DNA of 64,000 bases, taken from NCBI GenBank assembly GCA_965153355.1, contig OZ231128.1, forward strand, positions 10,602,001 through 10,666,000. Direction: 5' to 3'. A model generated the notes under the pieces. It saw only the letters and a program-made list of their open reading frames with translations, searched no databases and had not been told where the DNA came from. The position numbers and the translations under genes are program-made. Below are positions 54,867 to 64,000 of the stretch, in pieces (the first letter of the stretch is position 1; each line of letters begins with the position of its first letter). This DNA is from Flaccisagitta enflata. Lineage: Eukaryota; Chaetognatha; Sagittoidea; Aphragmophora.

Positions 54867-54930
54867 AGAAGAAGAAGAAGAAGAAGAAGAAGAAGAAGAA
54901 GAAGAAGAAGAAGAAGAAGAGGAAGAATGA
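54040..54930. repeat. (GA)n-(TA)n and (GAA)n arrays, copy B
   Basis: GA/TA at 54040-54135, then GAA blocks at 54225-54445, 54475-54585 and 54675-54930. The layout differs strongly from the single long array of copy A. Confidence 0.95.
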
Positions 54931-55985
54931 GAAGAAGGAGAGAAAAGAAAATTAGAAAAAAGAGGCAGATGAGGCAGAATTAAAGCAGACGAGATTCTTG
55001 AATAACATCGGAAAGTTTCAATGACCTTCATCAAATGGGAGCAAGGCGAAAAAGAAAAAAAAAATACCACAACAAGAAGAAAAAAGAAAAGAAAAGAAAA
55101 AGAAAATATAAAAAGATAAATGAAAAAAGATCCAGAGAAAATGGGGGAAAAATTATGACAACGTGGCAGAATTCTAAAGTCTCAGTACATAGTTCAAAAG
55201 TCGGCTTTGATGAGGATAAAAAGAAGATGTCTCTCTTCATGACTGGCATCTGCTACTTGATGATATCGAGGGACCAAAACAGAACTTTGTCTTCTTCCTT
55301 TCCGCAGTTGTTGTTGAAAAAACGCATACACTATGCAGCCAATGATGTAGCAGGCGGCAGGTTGACCATCCGACCAACCGACTAATAGATTCATAGTCAC
55401 TGGCACGCTTATCTTCAATACCATGTTTTTTTTTCTAATTAGTCCTTGCATGAGTATCTGTAACCCGCCTCAGCAGGATGGTCTGTACTTCCATCTGTCT
55501 GTCTGTCTGTCTGTCTGTCTGTCGACCTTTTCGCCCTCTGGATATTTTAGGACTGGATGTTTCCGAACTTACATGACTACTCTCGCTGTCACATAGAAAA
55601 CTGAACGAAAGCATTGTGATACGACTTATCTTTTGTGGGAGGGCACGAAATAAAATCTAATAATCTGAAGTTGGATAAAGTCAACCCTTGATGACTATTG
55701 CCCAAAAAGTTCAGTTCATATAGGGCAAAGAAAAAAACTTTTTTTCTTTCCTTTTATACTCCCTAGATTAACCAGACCCGAGGATGGCAGTACGACACCA
55801 TTTGCGTTAGATTGGAACCTTTCCGTCTTAGACTTGGCACTTTGCCTCACTGTCAAGATCTTCTGTATCGCTGTTTTGCTTTTTCTCTTGTCTGTTTCTA
55901 ACACTAATAGTTGCATTACTGTCTTTCTTTTCTCTGACTTTGCTCCTGAAGCATCTCTTTTTCTCTGTCTGTCTGTATCTGTCTG

Positions 55986-56030
<45 letters not shown>
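54931..56030. other. Unique non-coding DNA at the end of copy B
   Basis: Near-identical to 38013-39085, then a CT array at 55989-56032 that ends the homology. No gene recognised. Confidence 0.45.
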
Positions 56031-56036
<6 letters not shown>

Positions 56037-56757
56037 GTGTTTTTTTTCACGCCCACATGTGTGTCTGCTGCCATGCAAGGGAAGCCTTGAGAAAGAAAAC
56101 GAAGAAAGTTTCTTCAGAATCAGAATGGATAAAAAAAAACTATGGAGGCCCTCTCCAAACTAGTTTTCTGCTGCGAGGTCATCAAATGCAACGGAAACGA
56201 GACTAACCTTTATGGCAACAATAGAATCATTTTGGACTATTTCTTTTCTATTTTTCTGTCATTTCTCTTCTCGGTTTGTCCTCATGATTCGGTAGAGAGA
56301 CAAACTTACATGGGATGAAAAGAATAAATGTGAGCTGATTTTGTGTATAAATACGAAAAAACAAGCTCAATACAGGGCCACAGTTGCGGACGGTTGGTTG
56401 GGCAGGGGCAGTAATACAAAAACCCTCAGTAAACAAAAGGACAAACAGTCATACATGACAGGCACACATACCTAAGAATGACTAAACCTCAAAATAAACA
56501 AAAAAAAAAAAAAACAATGTTACAGACGGAACGAGCTACGAACGGACTGGCAGATCAACTAATGGACCGACCGACACATTAATGTGTTGAGTTGCGTGTC
56601 CGCGACTAAAAATCTAACCTAAACTGGCCATCCCTCTCCTCATCATGAAGTGAATTCGCTGCCGTTTTATACGTAACATTCTTACAGTGGGTCGGGGAAA
56701 ACTGTCAGCTTCTCGTTAAAACTGGTGAAAAATTGAGAGATCGCATGAGTCTTCAAA
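56031..56757. other. Unique DNA after the duplication, with a GTCC-family piece
   Basis: A minus-strand GTCC-family fragment lies at about 56375-56612, ending GTTGCGTGTCCGCGACTAAA. Otherwise no feature is recognised. Confidence 0.45.
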
Positions 56758-57413
56758 ATGGACGCTGTATTTTCTCGACCACGCGACCCCGATAGATCAA
56801 AAGTTTCGCTCTTTGGTCCAACTGTCCGGTCGATTGCCGAAACGGGTTTTGCGTTGTGCCAACCCTCCATACCCCGCAGCAAAATAGGAGATTCTCAACA
56901 TATCAACCGAGTGGATCTGAGTGCGGAATTGCTGAATTGGCAAACAACTGCCTTCTCTCTTCTGATGGCCGGCGGCGAAACGTTGAAATTCCCCATCCAC
57001 AACCACCCAACTCCCCCACCCACCACAATCCAACTTCCCCACCCACCAACACTCAACTTCCCCACCCACCACCACCCAACTTTCCCACCCACCACCACCC
57101 AACTTCCCACTCTACTTCTCCCACCCAATTGAGAAGAATTGATATGAATACAGGCTGGGGAAGAAATGGCTCAAACCCAAATATAGCTTTTCATAGCGGG
57201 ATAATAGAAGAAGTAAGAAACAGAGATAGAATGAGTCACCAGCAGACTCAAGGCCTCGTGGACTCTAGTTTTGGTAAAACCGAAAGGATATGGAGCAGAT
57301 TACGTTCATTGATTAAAGAAGGAGTAGAGAAAGAGGAAGAGAAGGAGGAAGAGGAAGATTATCATCATTGCTTAACGGCGGTGTTTGTCTTGGCAGAGGC
57401 ACCCAATCTCTAG
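56758..57413 (+). CDS. Unrecognised ORF interrupted by a coding minisatellite
   Basis: From the ATG at 56758, about 80 residues of ordinary-looking sequence lead into a His/Pro/Thr-rich stretch encoded by a 23-bp minisatellite (57020-57120). The frame then stops at 57132. In another frame the 3' part (from about 57125, including an ATG at 57143) is open to 57413, with about 60 ordinary residues and an acidic Glu tail. Since 23 is not a multiple of 3, gain or loss of units would swap frames. The two halves may therefore belong to one gene whose frame was broken or is variable. No domain is recognised. Confidence 0.4.
57020..57120. repeat. 23-bp minisatellite, about four units
   Basis: AACTTCCCCACCCACC-type units recur at 57032, 57055, 57078 and 57101, exactly 23 bp apart. 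Confidence 0.85.
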
Positions 57414-57447
57414 ATTTGTTTCATGACTTGTTCATGAAACCACCGAA

Positions 57448-57669
57448 ATGCTGGCAGTTATGGAGCTGGAGTCTGTACAGAAAACGCTGATAATGTTTGC
57501 GTGCCCTAAATCTTTCGACCTCGAAAGGAGGCTAATAGACTTAACAGTTACTGATGCAATGGACCTACATATGTCGACTGTACTGCCCCTAAGAAGGGGT
57601 GTAACCGAAATGATAATTGACCAATGGTTTATGCAACAAGAAAGAGATGGACTTCAAACAACATTGTAG
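57448..57669 (+). CDS. Unrecognised small ORF, 73-81 codons
   Basis: ATG at 57448; the frame is open from 57424. Balanced composition with regular hydrophobic spacing suggests helical protein rather than repeat noise. It ends TAG before the CA block. It could be an exon or remnant of the same gene as its neighbours at 56758 and 58317. No family is recognised. Confidence 0.35.
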   Translation: MLAVMELESVQKTLIMFACPKSFDLERRLIDLTVTDAMDLHMSTVLPLRRGVTEMIIDQWFMQQERDGLQTTL

Positions 57670-57830
57670 ACTTATTAGGGCCATTGGCCAGTCTCAGAGA
57701 GAGAAAGAGGCATTAAGAAGAGCGAGCAGGCTGAGTGGGGAGAGGGGCTTAAAGTGAAAGGTGCGCAGTGCGCACACATACAGCACAACACAGACACACA
57801 GAGACACAGAGACACAGACAGATACAGACA

Positions 57831-58112
<282 letters not shown>

Positions 58113-58316
58113 CGCACGGACTTACATGTTCTAACTTCTATGTTCATCCACACGCAAAAACAAAACAACCTTTTTCTTTCGAAAGAAACCTTGGTACACG
58201 CAGTTCTCGACAACACTCAGCGGCGCAGGTCTCTTTTTCTTTCTTTCTCTGTCTGTGCGAGGCTCGGTTTCGACTACGAGACAAGGGAGGTGCGATTTCA
58301 TCGGAATTCGATGTAG

Positions 58317-59289
58317 AGGCGGGCGCTGAGGCCTTTTACGCATGGAGAGGCGCAACACGCAGATGGCGGTGAAAAAAAACGTGACACGACTGCGTTTGTC
58401 GGGCAAAAATTTAGAGGTAAAAATGATAAACACATATTTGTACCAGCTTCAAACCCAAATGGTGCAAATGCGATGGTCTACGCGTTTAAGTATGAAAAGT
58501 GGAACAAAATTCCACATTATACCCTAACTGGAATAAATGGAAGAGCGCCTTGTGAAACGCGCACCACTTCTAGTTTTCGACAAAACATAAACTGGAAAAC
58601 CTTTTTTTCTCAGTTTTACCCAAAGGCAAATTGCTTTTCTGAAGTAGATAAGAAAAATATGATTGTTATCTTTGAAACCAGAATTCAACAAATATATGCA
58701 AATTACCCAAGGATAACAATATTGAGAAACTATAACCTTAGAGGATAGAATCGAGGTCAAGCTTATTGCGTAACCGGATATTCTAATCCAACCATCATCT
58801 AACAAGTCAGAGACTTTCTTAACATCGGCCCCACAACAGCCCACAGCGTGAACTCGGACAAAACTGCCGATGAATACACGGCCGAGAATCAAGGCTCACG
58901 AATTCCCGAATCCGTAAAAAAAAAATCGTTACCCAACAAAAAAGCAACCAATTCTTTGCTTACACTCCTTTGAGACCAAAATAGTTAAGGATACGCGGGA
59001 GAGAAAAACCTATTTATCGTTTTTAGATGCGTCCTTGAGTTTGCTCGTAAACCGATACGCCTTTTACTTGTTTTTTTCTCTCTCCCTCTCGCAATTCGTC
59101 ATTCCGCTGTTAGGACTAAACATTAACCAACAAATGAGACTGCTCATGAGAGACCCCCCCAGCACTTTCTCCCTTTTCCACCAACAGTTGTACAGACGAG
59201 CTTCACAAGGGCGCATGTGGAAGGAGTGGACAAAACCACGCCTTGATGTAAAGCTGCTTTATTGCCATTTGCTACAATACAGTGTTTAA
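58317..59289 (+). pseudogene. Decayed protein-coding remnant, unrecognised
   Basis: One frame reads from 58317 through TAG at 58746, on past TAA at 58800, to a TGA at about 58986, with ordinary protein composition on both sides of each stop. At an A10 run (58916-58925) the coding look moves to the +1 frame, which is open from 58918 to TAA at 59287. That last part has a hydrophobic stretch (about 20 residues, near 59055-59110) followed by an Arg-rich C-terminus. Two stops and one homopolymer frameshift mark a pseudogene, unless the stops are short introns. An additional frame upstream (58230-58370) also looks coding. No family is recognised. Confidence 0.5.
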
Positions 59290-59500
59290 TCATAACTGCC
59301 ACCTCCATCCTCTACTCACATCCCCTTACACATCTCACCATAGGTAATCATTTCACCCATCCCACATAAGTATCAACATCAACCTCCCGAATCGCCACAC
59401 ACGCATATATACAATCATTACATTACCATTTGCCATCTGAGACCTCCATCATTCAATCGTCATTACGTTTTACCACCCATTTCACCTCCGCTTCCTACGC
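59290..59500. other. Short non-coding spacer
   Basis: CA/TC-rich unique DNA. No feature recognised. Confidence 0.4.
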
Positions 59501-59504
59501 CTCC

Positions 59505-59815
59505 TCTTTCTTCTTCTTCTTTTTCCTCTTCTTCTTCTTCTTCTTCTTCTTCTTCTTCTTCTTCTTCTTCTTCTTCTTCTTCTTCTTCTTCTTCTTCTTC
59601 TTCTTCTTTTTCTTCTTCTTGTTCCTCCTTTCCTTGTTTCCTTCACTTCTTTCTTCTTCTTTCTTCTTCTCTGTCCTCCTTTCTGTCCCTCTTTCTCTTC
59701 TACTTTCTGCCCCTTCTTCTCTTTCAGTCCCTCCTTCTCTTTCTTCTTCTCTTCTTCTTCTTCTCTCTCTCTCTTTTTCTTCTTCTTCTTCTTCTTCTTC
59801 TTCTTCTTCTTTCTT
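59505..59815. repeat. (CTT)n array
   Basis: Pure CTT at 59530-59605, then CTT/CTTTCTC variants. The Phe/Ser and Lys/Arg ORFs are artefacts. Confidence 0.96.
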
Positions 59816-60025
59816 ACAATACATTCGCCACCCATCTCATTTTCATTTCCTCGCCAGTTTTGCGCGACCCATCTCATTTCTCTCTCTCGAACCAAGGACT
59901 CGAGACCAGCAGAAGAAGCGGCGGCAAATAAGGCGGCTCCTATTGTACTTATTGTGCGCATGTATATTATCACTCTCTTCTTCTCACACACACAAACCGC
60001 GTGTGTTCAACGTCAAGACTAAAAG

Positions 60026-60415
<390 letters not shown>

Positions 60416-61070
60416 GTAAATGTGTGGCTAAAGAAGGAAGATGAAACGTAGTCAATTTATAATTCCCCGGGGCGAAAATATACAGAAAGAGGATAAAGAG
60501 TAGATGGAAGATGGAAAAAAGATGGAGGCTGGGGAGCAGAAGGTGGAAAAAGTGTTGGTAGAAAAGTTGGGGGTGAATGCTAGATGGTGGTTGAGCTTCA
60601 GTCATGGTAGTGAGTGGGGTTAGTGCAATGCCAGGCTCCGCTGTTCCAACATTAGTATGTCGTCAGGTAACAGAATATCTTATGGCCTGTAAATGTTTCT
60701 AGGTGCGCCAACGCACCTCTATAACTGGCTCTGTCCGTTGGTCGGTTGGTTGGTTTGTCTGTCGGTTGGTTTGTCTGTCGGTTGGTCGTTAACGCAAACG
60801 TTTGACAATCCACACCTATTTGGCGCACGGCCTACTTGGCCTATTTGGCCTATTTGGCCTATTTGGCCTATTTGGCCTACTTGGCCTATTTGGCCTCGTT
60901 TATAAAACATTGAGTTTGGGTGATCCATTCTACAACTCTTCATATGGTCCTATGTTGGAACATTCATTTATATGACTTGAAAATCAAGACTTGAGATTAA
61001 AACCTAATAACTTGTAGAACGTAAAAAAGATTTAGCTGATATTTTAGATGATTTTTCGTTTAACAAGGCC
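60416..61070. other. Non-coding stretch with AGGTGC-hairpin repeat and TTGGCC tandem
   Basis: 60700-60795 is a member of the hairpin-headed repeat (AGGTGCGCCAACGCACCT, then tandem GGTTGGT/TGTCGGT), also at 32190 and 49075. 60828-60898 is a tandem of about 10-bp TATTTGGCC units. The rest is unremarkable. Confidence 0.6.
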
Positions 61071-61274
61071 GGATACACGGCTACCCCAGTCGCGTGCGGG
61101 TGGGCAGGGGCCATAATTGAGGTCAGCGGAGCATTTGGGCAGGAGCAGTAAGGCCAAAAACCCCATTAACGCCGAAAAAGTAAAGTGTGACGGACGGACG
61201 GAAGGACCGACGGACCGACGGACGGACGGACCGACAAAGCGGGGTGTAGAGTCGCGTAGCACGCGACTAAAAAA
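61071..61274 (-). repeat. GTCC-family interspersed repeat, full-length-looking
   Basis: On the minus strand it begins with a hairpin head (TTTAGTCGCGTGCTACGCGA), then ACCCCGCTTTGTCGGTCCGT tandem, and ends CCGGCCTTGTT. It is the cleanest single copy in the window. Confidence 0.75.
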
Positions 61275-62296
61275 AGACTTCCAGGTTTGGAACGGTAGAG
61301 CGCTCACTTGATCATTGATTAATGGCCTGTTGGGCCAGTTTATAAAGAAATGCCCCTTTTACGAAGATGCAAAATGCAAATTTAGAATTACCAACTTTAT
61401 ACAGTCAACTTATTGCTGCGTCCAAACAAGTTAAAATCGGAGCTTTTGGATCATAATTTACCCACAGTGAAGAGTTCTAATGAATTTGAAATTTGAAAAT
61501 AAAGAGGACAAATGAAGCACGCGTCGTTTTTGATGATTCGCGTAGTAGACGGCTAGACGCATAAACAGACAAAAAGTACCGATTATTTCGGGCGAAGAAG
61601 AGGAGGAAATGGCGAAGGAAACGTCAGGTGTAGGCAGAGTAAGTGATAAATTACCGCTGGCAACACTGAACGATGTGAGGAGACAGAATCAAAGGCAGTG
61701 GAGCTAATGCGGCGCTGGCGGTGATGGGGAATGTGAGGGAGATAGTGAATGGCGTACAGTAAGATGTTTAAATCAACGACAAATGGACTCATGAATGGAC
61801 AAACATATGAACGGGGTGTAAGACGGACCGACATGGAAAATTTTGGAACGACGGACTTGAAGAAAGAAAGGTGACATGAAATAGAAAAAAGAAGGAGGAA
61901 TCAAAGGAAAATGACGAGACAGGTGCGAGAAGAGGAGGAGAGAAAACTTGACAAAAGTCAAAGGGAGGGATTTCAAAAAAAGTCCACTAAGAATGAAGTG
62001 TGATGAAAGGTAAAGGCTGTTGGTTATCGAGATGGAGGTATAAAAGTTGAACATGTGGTAAGTGGTAACAGCGACAAAAGAAGACGGTACAGTTAAGATG
62101 ACGGGAACAGGTGATGTGGGAAAGATACGAGAGAGGTACAGTCGAAGAAGTTTGGGCACAGGTAAACAATGAAAAAAATAAGAAAAAACAGAAAAAAAAA
62201 TTAGAAAAAAAAGAAAAGAAAAGGTAATCTGAGCAGTAAGAGCGCTTCGAATGCGCGACTACCACCCACGCAAATACATTTTTTAGTCGCGTGCTA
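61275..62296. other. Non-coding stretch
   Basis: A/G-rich on the plus strand. The minus-strand ORFs 61583-61834 and 61773-62159 are Ser/Leu/Phe-rich and I do not support them. A GTCC-family head (TTTTTTAGTCGCGTGC) lies at 62279-62294, immediately before the foldback element. Confidence 0.45.
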
Positions 62297-63235
62297 ACTA
62301 TGGCAAAATAAAAAAAGACAGTAATTTTCAAAATGATATTGTGAGCTCATTTTTTAAAGCAAGTTCATAATTTTTTAGACTAAGATAGTTTGTCAAATTT
62401 GCTACCTGGTAAAAAAATCAGATCTTGAAAAAGTTGACTTTTGCGCCCATAGCATTGAGTTTTGCAAATTTGCCAATTGAACTATGGTCGCACAGGTTTC
62501 AGTTGCATCCAACTTTAAAAATTTACTCAGTCAACTTTGGGGAAATGAGATCATTATTTTCTGAGATCATGACAGCACATAACTCCTCTCGATACAGCAA
62601 AAATCAGAATTCAAAAAAGTGTATTTTTGTACCTTCCACATCAATTTTTGTAAAATCTGTCAAAACTGGATATCAATATTAGATTTTTTATTAGAAGTCT
62701 ATTCACAAAAATTGATGATACTGGTGCAAAAATACACTTTTGCAGCTTCTGATTTTTTTGGCTGCCACAAAACTCATTTCGTACTATCACCACTAAAAAT
62801 GTATTATCAAAAAAATGAACATTTGAAATCAACTCTAGATGAATGTTTTTTTATTTTTACCTACTAACTTAACCAATTTGAATAAAATTGATGTTGCACC
62901 ACAAAATAAACTTTTTTTGAGTTCTGATTTTTTCACTGTGTCAGAAATTTAACATGCTATGACTATCTCAAAAATTTTGATTTTGCTCTCAAAATTGAGC
63001 TCATAGTTGATTTTCAAAGTTGGATCTAAACTGAATCTGAAACTAACTCAGCGATTGTTCAATAGACAAATTTTGCAAAAATTAATGCTGCGGGCGCAAA
63101 AATCAACTTTTTCAAGACTACTTTTGCCAGTTCCAAAATTACGGAAACTATCTTTGCAGGTAAAAATTATGTCAATCCAAAAATGCTCGCATTATCATTT
63201 TGAAAATTACTGTCTTTTTTTATTTTTGCCATAGT
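62297..63235. mobile_element. Palindromic foldback element, 939 bp, TA ends
   Basis: Ends ACTATGGCAAAATAAAAAAA and its complement, with TA at both flanks (62295-62296 and 63236-63237). The arms match along their whole length with a centre at about 62766. For example, GGGCGCAAAAATCAACTTTT near 63090 pairs with its complement near 62430, and the stretch at about 62882-62945 pairs with 62587-62649. A related module (GCAAAAATACACTTTTGCAG) is repeated near the centre. Non-coding. Confidence 0.82.
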
Positions 63236-63237
63236 TA

Positions 63238-63474
63238 TCTGGCCTTGTTCCTTGTTATCTCATCTAGGCGTGGTCCGTCCGTCCGTCCGTCCGTCCGTCC
63301 GTCCATCCGTCCGCCTGACCTTCCGTCCGTCTGTCCGTCCGTCACACTTCATCTTTATTTGTTTTTGCGGTCTTTGGCCTCACTGCTCCTGCCCAAATGA
63401 TCAAGTGACCTCAGATACGGCTCCTGCCTCCACCTGTACGCGACTGGGGTAAGTACAGATCTGGCCTTGTTTAT
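63238..63474 (+). repeat. GTCC-family repeat
   Basis: Tandem CCGT (63272-63340), then the family body (GCTCCTGCCCAAATGATCAA, GGCTCCTGCC) and the tail CTGGCCTTGTTT. Its head appears to be the fragment before the foldback element, so the foldback may have landed inside it. Confidence 0.6.
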
Positions 63475-63475
63475 G

Positions 63476-63477
<2 letters not shown>

Positions 63478-63568
<91 letters not shown>
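63478..63568. repeat. (CA)n microsatellite
   Basis: Pure CA, 90 bp. Confidence 0.97.
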
Positions 63569-63569
<1 letters not shown>

Positions 63570-63742
63570 TATCCCTCTCTGTTTCTCCATCTCCTCCTTT
63601 TTTCGCCTACGTCCACTGAAAAACAACGTCGCGTCCAATAGGTACTGGAGAATACCAGACTGACGTCCGGAACTGATGAGAGAGAGAGACCGTGCATCGG
63701 AATCGTACGTATTACCTAATTTACATAAAATATTCATATAGT

Positions 63743-63799
<57 letters not shown>

Positions 63800-64000
63800 A
63801 ATAGCAGAAGAGTCATAACTATGACCAGGACTCTGCCGAAGGACTAGTCGCAAAATCAGTGCCAGAGGCAAAGGAAATAAAGACATAAATGGTCAGTTGT
63901 AACCCGGATAAAGCAAAGACCGTTAACTTGATTTATATCATCAAGATAAATGGTTCAATTGAAAGCATCCAAATCATTTCTATATAGAACAATTTCAATT
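63569..64000. other. Non-coding end of window
   Basis: A GATAGA/GA array at 63743-63797. Otherwise no feature recognised. Confidence 0.45.

Larger units (their letters stand above)
39149..56030. repeat. Copy B of the 16.9-kb tandem duplication
   Basis: Begins AAACAGGTTGG at the end of copy A's CT array and ends inside a CT array at about 55989-56032, after which the sequence (TTTTTTTTCACGCCCAC) has no match in copy A. It lacks the 3.8-kb TIR element. At 39583-39585 it keeps the single GAT of the empty site. Confidence 0.92.

Noticed and set aside
61583-62331. Overlapping minus-strand ORFs of 83-128 aa
   Set aside because: Ser/Phe/Leu-rich from A/G-rich plus-strand DNA; no domain, start context or splice support.

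Overview
The window looks like nuclear DNA of an invertebrate animal. It has GT-AG introns, C2H2 zinc fingers, a non-LTR retrotransposon, Tc1/mariner and pogo-type elements, and an extreme load of simple repeats: (CT/GA)n, (CA/GT)n, (CTT/GAA)n and (TGAA)n arrays of 50-700 bp every one to two kilobases. That repeat load is most reminiscent of decapod crustaceans such as penaeid shrimps, but no gene here fixes the taxon.

Region 1 (about 1.6-10.3 kb) is a compact, all-plus-strand gene cluster. It holds a two-exon C2H2 zinc-finger gene; a two-exon gene of 418 codons that I do not recognise; an eight-exon gene of 978 codons that I also do not recognise, whose seven introns are all phase-consistent and packed with microsatellites and MITEs; and an intact polyglutamine ORF of 230 codons. 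The first three follow each other with only 7 and 19 bp between stop and next ATG, which is odd in so repeat-rich a genome.

Region 2 (about 10.3-18.4 kb) is repeat territory: very long SSR blocks, two GC-rich repeat families, and a Tc1-like transposon relic with intact TIRs and TA target duplications.

Region 3 (18.4-56.0 kb) is one unit present twice, head to tail: copy A 18416-39148 and copy B 39149 to about 56030. Each copy carries a LINE-type retrotransposon with an EEP endonuclease ORF and a reverse transcriptase ORF, a second 5'-truncated relative of it, a mariner-type MITE, a pogo-type MITE and many SSRs. Copy A alone carries a 3.8-kb TIR element (18924-22740) flanked by a GAT duplication. 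Copy B has the uninterrupted empty site with a single GAT. The TIR element contains the decayed remains of a PIN-like/CXC-motif gene. Copy A's LINE ORFs are open apart from the shared frame change between them, while copy B's are broken by small tandem duplications. The pair may be a true tandem duplication or two haplotypes placed end to end by the assembler.

Region 4 (56.0-64 kb) holds unrecognised coding remnants (a minisatellite-bearing ORF, a 74-codon ORF, and a pseudogene with two stops and a frameshift), a pair of phase-matched candidate exons around a (CA)n array, and a 939-bp palindromic foldback element with TA ends. RNA genes and CRISPR arrays were not seen.
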